The notes beneath the pieces were generated by a model that was not told the origin of the DNA, ran no database searches, and saw nothing but the letters and a program-made list of their open reading frames with translations. DNA of 64,000 bases from Rhizophagus clarus (Eukaryota > Glomeromycota > Glomeromycetes > Glomerales > Glomeraceae), in NCBI GenBank assembly GCA_015698045.1, contig BLAL01000196.1, forward strand, positions 1,302,001 through 1,366,000, written 5' to 3'. Positions 48,946 through 58,573 of this stretch are shown piece after piece. The first letter of the stretch is position 1. Each line of letters opens with the position of its first letter. Both the position numbers and the translations under genes were made by a program.

Positions 48946-50302
48946 TTATAACTGAAAATAAGAAAATTAGAATATATTAACTATAAGCAAAAATTGAAGA
49001 ATAAATAATAAATATGTACCGTCAAATTATTAGCGATGTCAAGACCGCTTCGCGACGGAATATATATATCCCTAGTGATGTGATCTAATTTCTTGACCGC
49101 TTCAAGGTCCTTAGACTTCCAATGGATCTTGAAGCTTTCACGCGTAAATTCTATTAATTTTTCCAACGAATTAATTTTTTTTAATTCGTTTACATCAACG
49201 ACGGCAAGTTGACGTCGTAGTATTTTCTTAACGACTACTTCCTCTGAGATATATTCATTGACCTCATGGTCAGAGAACTCCCTAGAATAGTAAGAAATAT
49301 AAACTCGAATAATAATAATGTTATATTATTAAACTAATAACGAAATAGTTATTACCTATTTGTTCCTTGCATGTCTTTTACAAGCAATATGATTGCTTCG
49401 TTGAATTTGTTGCGGTAATCGGTGAACTTTTTACTGGCATCTTGCACCAGTTTTTCGGCCTCTTTTTTGAATGATGCAAGGTTGAATATTTTATAAACGA
49501 GTTGTTGTAGGGCGGAACGCGGAGGGTGTCGACTTCTTAAAAATAAACATTTTAATTCTTCGTCGAAAAGCCTATAATTGTCCTATTAATATATAATAAT
49601 ATAACGTTATTAATTGTTTCCTTATCTGAAATGGCACTATTAGCCAATCATAAATTTTTCCATATGATATTACGTTATTGGTATTATCATAAGATGCAGG
49701 CTTTGAAACTCCAATATCTTGCGATTTCGCAGTAAGCATTTGGTTGGCTAAATTTAATATTTCTGGATTAGCGATTAACCAATTACAAATTTGTAGTTGG
49801 TTGGTCATCTCCTCAAATTGAGGAGGAATATCTTATATTACATTATAAGTAAAAAAAAAATCAGTATTCATTTATTGTACAGTAAACAGTAAAAGAGTAA
49901 AATTAATATATAAAAAAAAGGTTTACCATCTTGATCACTTTCACTTTCTTCGTTTCTTTCTCTTTCTTCTTTCTCTCTTTCCATCCTATCTCTTTCTCTT
50001 CTCTCTTTTTCTCTTCTTTCCTTTTCTCTTTTGTCTCTTTCTCTACCTTCTCTTTCTAATTCATTTTCTCTTCTTTCCGTTTCTCTTTCGTCTCTTTCTC
50101 TACCTTCTCTTTCTAATTCATTTTCTCTTCTTTCCTTTTCTCTTCTTTCACTCTCCCTCCTCTCTATTTCTCTCTCTTCTTGTTGGAGGGCGTTTTCACG
50201 AACTCTATCACGAGAAACTATTATGATAATATTAATACGTGACACTTCTTACATAAATAAAAACCAAGATATACCTTTTGTTTGTTTGTTACGTTTGTTC
50301 AT
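48946..50302 (-). CDS. Five-exon gene for a highly charged coiled-coil protein (335 aa)
   Basis: Exons: 50,275-50,302 (MNKRNKQTK), 49,927-50,217, 49,638-49,831, 49,356-49,582 and 49,020-49,281, with a final six bases at 48,946-48,951. Lengths sum to 1,008 nt, and every join keeps the frame (for example ...DQD|DIPPQFEEM, ...YDWLI|DNYRLFDEE, ...MQGTN|REFSDHEV). Introns are short GT-AG. Residues about 14-105 are an E/R repeat region (ERRENELEREGRERD occurs twice), expected to form a long charged helix. The rest is globular, with no motif I recognise. It reads in the same direction as the transposase, 380 bp upstream of it, so it may be a co-mobilised accessory protein. The third donor (ATA|GTGCCA) is weak, so that boundary is least certain. 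Confidence 0.7.
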
Positions 50303-50329
50303 TTTTTTTTAACGTTATGAACTTGTTAA

Positions 50330-52040
50330 GATGATTGTAGGATATTATATACAAGAAATATTCAGGGTCTAGAATTTCGATATTGAATCAACTATATGTA
50401 CGGTTTCTAATCATATCGTATCTTCATATTCAAAATTCCTATTTTTGATTTAGAAAAACGGAGAGATCAAACTTAATTTCATATTTTGAATCATTACAGA
50501 AGTTAATTTCGTAATCTAATAGGATAAATGCGGAAAATATTCAGGGGCCAAGATTTCAATATATCAACTATATTACGTGCAGTTATACGGTTATCGTGTT
50601 GTCATGTTCAGAAATTCCTATTTTTGATTTAGAAAAACGGAGAGATCAAACTTAATTTCATATTTTGGATCATTACAGAAGTTAATTTCGTAATCTAATA
50701 GGATATATGCGGAAAATATTCAGGGACCAAGATTTCAATATTGAATCAACTATATGTACGGTTATACGGTTATCGTGTCTTCATATTCAAAATTCCTATT
50801 TTTGACTTTAAAAAACGGAGAGATCAAACTTAATTTCATATTTTGAATCATTACAGAAGTTAATTTCGTAATCTAATAGGATAAATGCGGAAAATATTCA
50901 GGGGCCAAGATTTCAATATATCAACTATATTATGTGCAGTTATACGGTTATCGTGTTGTCATGTTCAAAAATTCCTATTTTTGATTTAGAAAAACGGAGA
51001 GATCAAACTTAATTTCATATTTTGAATCATTACAGAAGTTAATTTCGTAATCTAATAGGATATATGCGGAAAATATTCAGGGGCCAAGATTTCAATATAT
51101 CAACTATATTATGTGCAGTTATACGGTTATCTAATCATATCGTGTTGTCATGTTCAAAAATTCCTATTTTTGATTTAGAAAAACGGAGAGATCAAACTTA
51201 ATTTCATATTTTGGATCATTACAGAAGTTAATTTCGTAATCTAATAGGATAAATGCGGAAAATATTCAGGGGCCAAGATTTCAATATATCAACTATATTA
51301 TGTGCAGTTATACGGTTATCGTGTTGTCATGTTCAGAAATTCCTATTTTTGATTTAGAAAAACGGAGAGATCAAACTTAATTTCATATTTTGAATCATTA
51401 CAGAAGTTAATTTCGTAATCTAATAGGATAAATGCGGAAAATATTCAGGGGCCAAGATTTCAATATATCAACTATATTATGTGCAGTTATACGGTTATCG
51501 TGTTGTCATGTTCAAAAATTCCTATTTTTGATTTAGAAAAACGGAGAGATCAAACTTAATTTCATATTTTGGATCATTACAGAAGTTAATTTCGTAATCT
51601 AATAGGATATATGCGGAAAATATTCAGGGGCCAAGATTTCAATATTGAATCAACTATGTTATGTGCGGTTATACGGTTAATCTAATCATATCGTGTTTCA
51701 TGTTCAAAAATTCCTATTTTTGATTTAGAAAAACGGAGAGATCAAACTTAATTTCATATTTCGGATTATTACAGAAGTTAATTTCGTAATCTAATAGGAT
51801 ATATGCGGAAAATATTCAGGGTCCAAGATTTCAATATTGAATCAACTATATTATATGCAGTTATACGGTTATCTAATCATATCGTGTCTTCATGTTCAAA
51901 AATTCCTATTTTTGATTTATAAAAACGGAGAGATCAAACTTAATTTCATATTGCATATTAAAGAAGCTAATTTCGTAATCTAAACAGATGACTGTAGGAT
52001 ATATGCGGAAAATATTCAGGGACCAAGATTCCATCAATTT
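50330..52040. repeat. Satellite of about 9 units of 176-190 bp
   Basis: Each unit contains AAAAACGGAGAGATCAAACT, TACAGAAGTTAATTTCGTAA, GGAAAATATTCAGGG and CAGTTATACGGTTATC. The CGGAGAGATCAAACTT core recurs near 50,458, 50,638, 50,814, 50,995, 51,184, 51,362, 51,541, 51,733 and 51,924. A degenerate remnant lies near 52,270. Units are highly alike, suggesting recent homogenisation. The array begins directly upstream of the coiled-coil gene's start. Confidence 0.9.
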
Positions 52041-52639
52041 TTGTTTGACATTGAATTAACTACATTTTTATTTTATTTATATTAGTTTATTATGCGATAG
52101 AAAACATAAAAATGAAAATACAATAAACAATAAAATTGCTATGTATTTTTAAATCAGTGTCAAGCTCTCCTCGCTGTATATAACAAGAATAAGTGATGAT
52201 AGTGGATCATGGTCATTTGGTCATATCGTATCTTCATATTCAAAATAGATTCTATTTTGATTAAAAAGCGGAGCAATCAACTTGATTATGTCATCATTGT
52301 TGGTAACAGGGTTCAGATAACATTAACTGAAATATCCGAATCTGTGCAGATTACAATATTAACTGAATACGTGAATATCCAGTCCTCTAAATTAAATATC
52401 GCTATAACATAAATAATTTAATTTATATTAATTAGTCTTTAACATTAGCGTATCATATTAAACGATCCTTTTTTTCGTTTGTAAGAAATGATTTAGTGCA
52501 ACAATTCGCAGAGGATGGATATATATGTAACTACAGGGGAAAGTCCCCTGCTAATCATTATTCTGCTAATGAAAATCGAAAATCATGTAAATTTTTATAA
52601 TTAAAAGAAATCAACAAAATTTCTCTTTACTAGTAATTG

Positions 52640-52790
52640 CATGTGATAGAGTAGTTAGCATAACACCAGGTTTCAGGTTCGATTACTATGCTACCTTATA
52701 GCAATTATTCTCGTAGAGTTTATCGGGTGAAAATTTCCCCATATCCTATCAGGCAGGCGAAAATTTCCCAGTTAAACCTTTACAAATACT
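52640..52790 (+). repeat. Possible tRNA-related SINE remnant
   Basis: TGATAGAGTAGTTAGCATAA resembles a pol III A box region. GGTTCGATTAC 25 bp further resembles a B box, and a T-rich end follows near 52,785. The spacing is short and no tRNA fold with a proper acceptor stem is evident. Confidence 0.3.
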
Positions 52791-52999
52791 TTTTTTTATT
52801 ATTATTTATTAGTAAGATAATATATTTAAACATGATATGTACAAGATAAATGTAAAATATTATTTATTAAATTTATAAATGGTTTTCAAAAAAGTAAACC
52901 TTTTACTTAAAAATGAAATTATTCATTAATTATAAAATGAAATTTATTAAAAAATTATTTAATATCTAAAAAATTACTGACTTGATTGTGTTAAAGTGC

Positions 53000-53317
53000 T
53001 CATCCATATGACGATGATGAGGGTGATGGCCGCGGTGTAGACGACGATGATTGTGCTAAATATAAATAAAGCTTTAATTTAAGTTTATGTATCTCTTCTT
53101 CCTGGCTTGAAATTTGCTCTAAAAAATATCGATCCACTTTAATAGATATGCGTTCTCCCGCTCAGTTTTGTTGTTTAATTTGGCAATTATTTGTTCTCCA
53201 GCTGTCTCAACAGCTTTTGAAATTCTTGGTACATTATCTGGAGATCAGAAATTTCGATTTCTTTTTGTTGAAATTTCTTCTTTTGTCATTTTTTTTTCTC
53301 TACGTCAGGCCGTTTTC
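53000..53317 (-). pseudogene. Unidentified gene remnant with stops and a frameshift
   Basis: After a TTCTAG acceptor at 53,317 the minus strand reads KRPDVEKK, MTKEEISTKRNRNF, stop, SPDNVPRISKAVETAGEQII, AKLNNKTE. It then changes frame to ERISIKVDRYFLEQISSQEE and ends in a Ser/Pro-rich tail (TPRPSPSSSSYG, stop at 53,000-53,002). Two changes break the frame. The helical Lys/Glu-rich C-terminus is protein-like. I do not recognise the family. Confidence 0.5.
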
Positions 53318-53467
53318 CTAGAATATTAAATAAAGAAAAAATATTTTTTTTTTTTATCGAAAAAATAGATGCAATTTTTAATTTATTATGGAGGTTCAAT
53401 AATTTTGGAAATCTATTGTCAAAATTAGTTTAATACAAGCGTAAAATTATTTTAATCTTATCCAATA

Positions 53468-54375
53468 AACTTCGCAAACCGTGATTTTTTTTATTAATTA
53501 ATTATCATAAGAACGGCAATGCCATCCTTTAAAAAAATTTCTCGTGATTTGAACTTTGTGACCGTGACTTTTTTTTTTATTAATTAATTATCATAAGAAC
53601 GGCATTCGAATGCCATCCTTTAAAAAAATTTCTCGTGATTTGAACTTTGTGACCGTGACTTTTTTTTTTATTAATTAATTATCATAAGAACGGCATTCGA
53701 ATGCCATCCTTTAAAAAAATTTCTCGTGATTTGAACTTTGTGACCGTGACTTTTTTTTTTTATTAATTAATTATCATAAGAAAGGCATTCGAATGCCATT
53801 CTTTAAAAAAATTTCTCGTGATTTGAACTTTGTGACCGTGACTTTTTTTTTTATTAATTAATTATCATAAGAAAGGCATTCGAATGCCATTCTTTAAAAA
53901 AATTTCTCGTGATTTGAACTTTGTGACCGTGACTTTTTTTTTTTATTAATTAATTATCATAAGAAAGGCATTCGAATGCCATTCTTTAAAAAAATTTCTC
54001 GTGATTTGAACTTTGTGACCGTGACTTTTTTTTTTATTAATTAATTATCATAAGAAAGGCATTCGAATGCCATCCTTTAAAAAAATTTCTCGTGATTTGA
54101 ACTTTGTGACCGTGACTTTTTTTTTTATTAATTAATTATCATAAGAACGGCATTCGAATGCCATCCTTTAAAAAAATTTCTCGTGATTTGAACTTTGTGA
54201 CCGTGACTTTTTTTTTATTAATTAATTATCATAAGAAAGGCATTCGAATGCCATCCTTTAAAAAAATTTCTCGTGATTTGAACTTTGTGACCGTGACTTT
54301 TTTTTTATTAATTAATTATCATAAGAAAGGCATTCGAATGCCATTCTTTAAAAAATTTCTCGTGATTCCTATCCA
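53468..54375. repeat. Satellite of about 10 units of 90-93 bp with a perfect palindrome
   Basis: The unit contains AAAAAAATTTCTCGTGATTT, GAACTTTGTGACCGTGACTT, a T-run, ATTAATTAATTATCATAAG and the 14-bp palindrome GGCATTCGAATGCC. TATCCAATAAACTTCG flanks the array on both sides (near 53,460 and 54,363), consistent with expansion from a single-copy site. Unit length varies mainly in the T-run. Confidence 0.9.
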
Positions 54376-54469
54376 ATAAACTTCGTAGTGAATAACAATT
54401 GTTCTGGTTAGAATGATATATGTATTATTATTTTTTTGATTCTTATTTAGCAAGAAAAATTTAAATTTT

Positions 54470-55310
54470 TTTGTGTAAACTGAATTAACCAATTACAATT
54501 TTGATATTTGTATTATTACTACATCAGAATCATTTCAACTTTATAATGAATTTCCCATTGTTATATTTGTGATTCTAGAGGCGTCTTAGTCTTAAAAATT
54601 TAAATATATTTTAAGTGTGTCAAATGATTAATTATGTGCTGTGCCTGCGTAAAAAAATTTTTCAGTTATTTTACATCATTTAAAAATATCTTATTATTTT
54701 AATTACATGCGTAATGCTATGTGCCGAATAACAATGAAGATCTGCAATCAATTAGATGGACAACAAAAACCTGATCGCCATTATAGTGTACATTTTTAAA
54801 TTTAGGATTACATGACTTGGGCTAATTCCTCGATGAAAGCACATATTATTTAATTAAATTTTTTTATTATTGATTGTGTAAACTGAATTAACCAATTACA
54901 ATTTTGATATTTATATTATTACTACATCAGAATCATTCCAACTTTATAATGAATTTCCCATTGTTATATTTGTGATTCTAGAGGCGTCTTAGTCTTAAAA
55001 ATTTTAAGTGTGTCAAATAATTAATTATGTGCTGTGCCTGCGTAAAAAAATTTTTCAGTTTATTTACGACATTTAAAAATATCTAATTACATGCGTAATA
55101 TTTAAAAAAATGTGCATTATAATGCCGATCAGATTTTTGTTGTCTAACAATCGACATCTAATTGATTGCAGATCTTCAAATATTATAATGTGTCGGCCTT
55201 CCACGTCACTTAAAAAATATCATTATTTTAATTACTCGCGTAATTATAGCACTAAGATTACATGATTTTGACTAATTCCTCGATGAAAGCACATATTATT
55301 TAATCGAATG
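54470..55310. repeat. Tandem duplication of about 400 bp with an internally inverted segment
   Basis: TGTGTAAACTGAATTAACCA through GTGCTGTGCCTGCGTAAAAA occurs at about 54,474 and again at about 54,875. Both copies end TCCTCGATGAAAGCACATAT. Between these landmarks, 54,736-54,802 in copy 1 is the reverse complement of 55,100-55,177 in copy 2. The block is directly upstream of the gene starting at 55,437. Confidence 0.8.
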
Positions 55311-55436
55311 GTGTTTATCATATAGTACAATTAAAAAAATATATATATAAAAAGAGATAAAATTCCTTTTCAAAAAAATCAGAAAAATCATCATAATAAA
55401 CAATCAAGAAATTTGTCTGGTTTCGTAAATTTTAAA
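55311..55436 (+). promoter_or_regulatory. Probable promoter of the RG-tail gene
   Basis: TATATATATAAAAAGAG lies about 100 bp before the ATG at 55,437 and is followed by an A-rich leader. A TTG-initiated extension upstream is open but lacks an ATG, so the start at 55,437 is preferred. Confidence 0.35.
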
Positions 55437-57301
55437 ATGTCCCAACCTTCGCCATCATTTCATCCTGAAGATAAATCCAATTCAGAACTTCCATTAGAAA
55501 ATTCTCCGTCCTTAGAAAATGATGAACAAATTGCGACGGCAGGTCCGTCAGATGAACAAATTGTGACGGCAGGTCCGTCAGATGAACAAATTGTGACGGC
55601 AGGTCTGTCAGATGAACAAATTGTGACGGCAGGTCCGTTAGATGAACAAATTGTGACGGCAGGTTCGTCAGGCGAACAAATTGTGATGGCAGGTCTGTCA
55701 GATGAACAAATTGTGACGGCAGGTCCGTTAGATGAACAAATTGTGACGGCAGGTTCGTCAGACGAACAAATTGTGATGGCAGGTTCGTCGAGGAAAAGGA
55801 AGGACGAAAAGCCTATTGAAAGTAAAGAAGCAAAAAAAGTCAAATTAATCTCGGTAGGAAACTTGAAAGAAAAAGGTAAAATATATATATTATTATATAC
55901 ATATACTATTCTAATAGCTGTAGAATCATACATTATGTAAAAAATCTGACTTTTTTTATGAGAATCTGTTATTAATTATCGCATTACAAATTTATTTTTA
56001 TTCAAGACACAATCGAAATTCTTTCGGAAGATCATTACGAAGTCCAGCAATTTCTAGAAAATATTCCCGCAAATACTTTGAAAGACGGGTTGGTTGCTCT
56101 AAAGAGCATGAGTGGCAGCAATTGTAAAAAAATAATTTTGAATATAGATGAACAAAAATTGACTGCAGTACTTCCGTCGGGTTCACTAGATATAAAACCG
56201 ACATTTTACATGGCTGATCAACGTTTTATAGAAACGGAAGAGAGCAGGTTTCTAGATAATCCCTATATACTTCGGCGATTACCTGCTGAAGACAATAGCA
56301 ATAATAATACAACAATAGGGATCAATCTTTTATATAAAGAAAAGGCAGCTAATGATGAAAATCTTAAGGAAGATATATTAGCCGTTGCATGGCTAATATA
56401 TCATTTAAAAACAGTCCAAGATCGTCTGCCAATAAACCCCCCGATGATGCAACCTAATTACGATAACAAAAAATATATACAGAATCTACAGGAATATTAT
56501 GATAATTATTTGGAAAAGGGAATGGAGTTTGATGGCTCCAAAATAAAAGGTGCTATTTCCCTAACTAAAAACATTGATGACGATCATAATTCAAGAATTA
56601 ATTTTCTGGATAAAATAGACGATGGTAATATGTCTTTATTAATAGAGGATATGCTTACAATATTAGATGAAATAAAATCAGAAGATGAAACTTCTGAATT
56701 ATCAAGAAGAAGAAACGTTAGGAGATACTCGTATTTTCACGAGTTATATAAGAAAACATTAGAAGCAGTCGCTTCCGAGCCAAAATCATTTGGCGAAACG
56801 AATGCTTCAAAAGCTAAAGATATATTAGAAAACTTTCTTAAGAAAGCTGAAGAAAAACTGACACAAAGACAATGGAGAAGCTACAGAACTTCAGCTGAGA
56901 GAATGAACAAGTTGTGGAATATATGCAATAAAAGTTTTGTAATATTCGATCTTGTAACCGGTCTCACGCCCAATTTATTTGAACGATTACCGAGTAGGGA
57001 AAGTGCAGAACGATGGTTTATAATAATCGAAAAAGGAATCTATTATACCCAGCAGGAGTATAGAGGTATTCAAAAGCAACAGCAGGAGGAGAAGGAAGTT
57101 ACTGATAATGACGGTGGCAATAGTAGTAATAATAGTGGAAATGAAGGACAGGGAAGTGGAAAGGGAAGGGGAAGCGGAGGACGGGGAAGTGGAAGGGGAC
57201 GGGGAAGAGGAAAAGGAAGAGGAAGAGGAAGAGGAAGGGGAAGAGGAAGAGGAAGAGGGAATAAAGCTGGTAACAGTAAAGGAAAGGAAAAAGCAGTCTA
57301 A
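55437..57301 (+). CDS. Two-exon gene: 10-residue repeats, basic patch, RG-rich tail (577 aa)
   Basis: Exon 1 is 55,437-55,875 and exon 2 is 56,007-57,301. The donor GTAAAA and acceptor TTCAAG join KEK|DTIEILSEDHYEV in frame. Order of parts: a Ser/Pro-rich start (MSQPSPSFHPEDKSN), about nine tandem 10-residue repeats of DEQIVTAGPS (residues about 29-118), a basic patch (KRKDEKPIESKEAKKVK) likely to be a nuclear signal, a mainly helical middle (LPSGSLDIKPTFY, SYFHELYKKTLEAV, RQWRSYRTSAERM) and an RG/RGRGRGKGRGRG tail of some 35 residues before the stop. RG tails typically bind RNA or other nucleic acid. I do not recognise the middle domain. It is divergent from the coiled-coil gene across the satellite hub and could be an accessory protein of the element. 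Confidence 0.75.
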
Positions 57302-57898
57302 AGAGATAAATATCTTTTTCATTATTATAATTAATCCAGAACGTGTTATTTTTTTTTTATTTTCTTAGTCGGCATCTTTTAGTTCTATAAAATAATAATA
57401 CAATAATAATAAATCGAAAAATTTATTAAATTTTCATCAAAAAAATATATAAATAATTCATATTTACCACCTCATTCCTCTTAAGAGACTATATGTTAAT
57501 TCTCAAAATGTATGCAGAACTTTTAATAATAAATATAAGATCTATAAAGTATTATATTATAAACACTTAAAACATTTATAGCAAAGTTTAAAGATACTAA
57601 AGGATTCTATAATTTAATAGATTCCTTAAGAAACTTTAAACATTTTATCTTTAAGGAATTTTTATAAATTGAATTAGGTATTAACTATATAAGAACTTTA
57701 TTTTAAACATTATTTAATCTTAATCAAATTTAAAGTCGATCTCATGGGATTTATAAAAATCAATCTGTACCGAACATTGATATTTCCGCATTGCATATAA
57801 TAAAAGATTTTCTTTTTTTACTATGCTACGCTGCATAATGTTGTAACGAATAAAATATTGATCTACAATAAAGTAATCCATTTATTGCGAGTCAGATA
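57302..57898. other. Intergenic spacer
   Basis: AT-rich, with a short inverted segment near 57,590-57,665 (TTTAAAGATACTAAAGGATT against AATCTTTAAGGAATTTT-like sequence). No gene is seen. Confidence 0.35.
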
Positions 57899-57906
57899 CC
57901 ACACAG

Positions 57907-58298
57907 CAGGGCCGATGATATTTTGTGTTTCGCAGAATATCACATAAATCACAAAATTTTGTGATAAACAAAAATTTCAAAATATCACAACATAATTTCA
58001 CAAAATTTATTTATTTATATATACGAGCGCATAATTCCACACAATTGCCATGTAATTTCTATATAATTTTCATGTGGCTTCCATAATTAGCATAGTTTGT
58101 GTAATCTAGAAAATTTTTTAAGGAAGTTCGAATTGTAAAAATTATGAGAAATTATCGCAGAAATGGCACAAAATTTTATTTAAAACGCCACAAAATTACA
58201 CAAAATTACCAAAAATAGGAAAACACAACATAACACAAAATTTATTTTTATCACACACAAATTTTACCTTTTAGTGCCGCAGAAAATCATCGGCCCTG
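57907..58298. mobile_element. hAT-type MITE (392 bp) with 8-bp target duplication
   Basis: The ends are CAGGGCCGATGATATTTTGT and, in reverse complement, CAGGGCCGATGATTTTCTG. CCACACAG is duplicated exactly at 57,899-57,906 and 58,299-58,306. The CAGGG terminus and 8-bp duplication are hallmarks of the hAT superfamily. The interior has many CACAAAATTT motifs in both orientations and no coding capacity. Confidence 0.9.
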
Positions 58299-58573
58299 CC
58301 ACACAGGTGCCGCAGATGAATCACGCGTCGCACAATTCAAAATTATTTATACGGGGTAATCTAGATATGACTTTTTTTATTCGAGATTAGATTTTTTTTA
58401 TATACACACGTAAGTACATTTTTTCCACACTTTTTACCACAGTATACTCACGTAAGAATATTTTTTATTAATAATTTGAAATCTTTTGTTTCTTTTCCAT
58501 TTAATATACTAATGAGAAATAATTTTTTTTTATGAATATTCTCAAATAATAAATCATTCAAATAAAATCTCAA

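Noticed and set aside
52209-52412. 67-codon plus-strand frame
   Set aside because: It starts in a degenerate unit of the 180-bp satellite. No motif.
52640-52790. Functional tRNA gene
   Set aside because: A- and B-box-like motifs are too close together and no cloverleaf with an anticodon arm can be drawn, so only a low-confidence SINE remnant is listed.
54158-54379. Plus-strand open frame with repeated MPSFKKISRDLNFV
   Set aside because: It is the 92-bp satellite read where two units happen to be 90 bp long. Neighbouring units break the frame.
56987-57368. Open frames opposite or beside the RG tail (S/P-rich and E-rich)
   Set aside because: Shadow frames of the RG-repeat coding sequence, which has the spliced, in-frame gene model.
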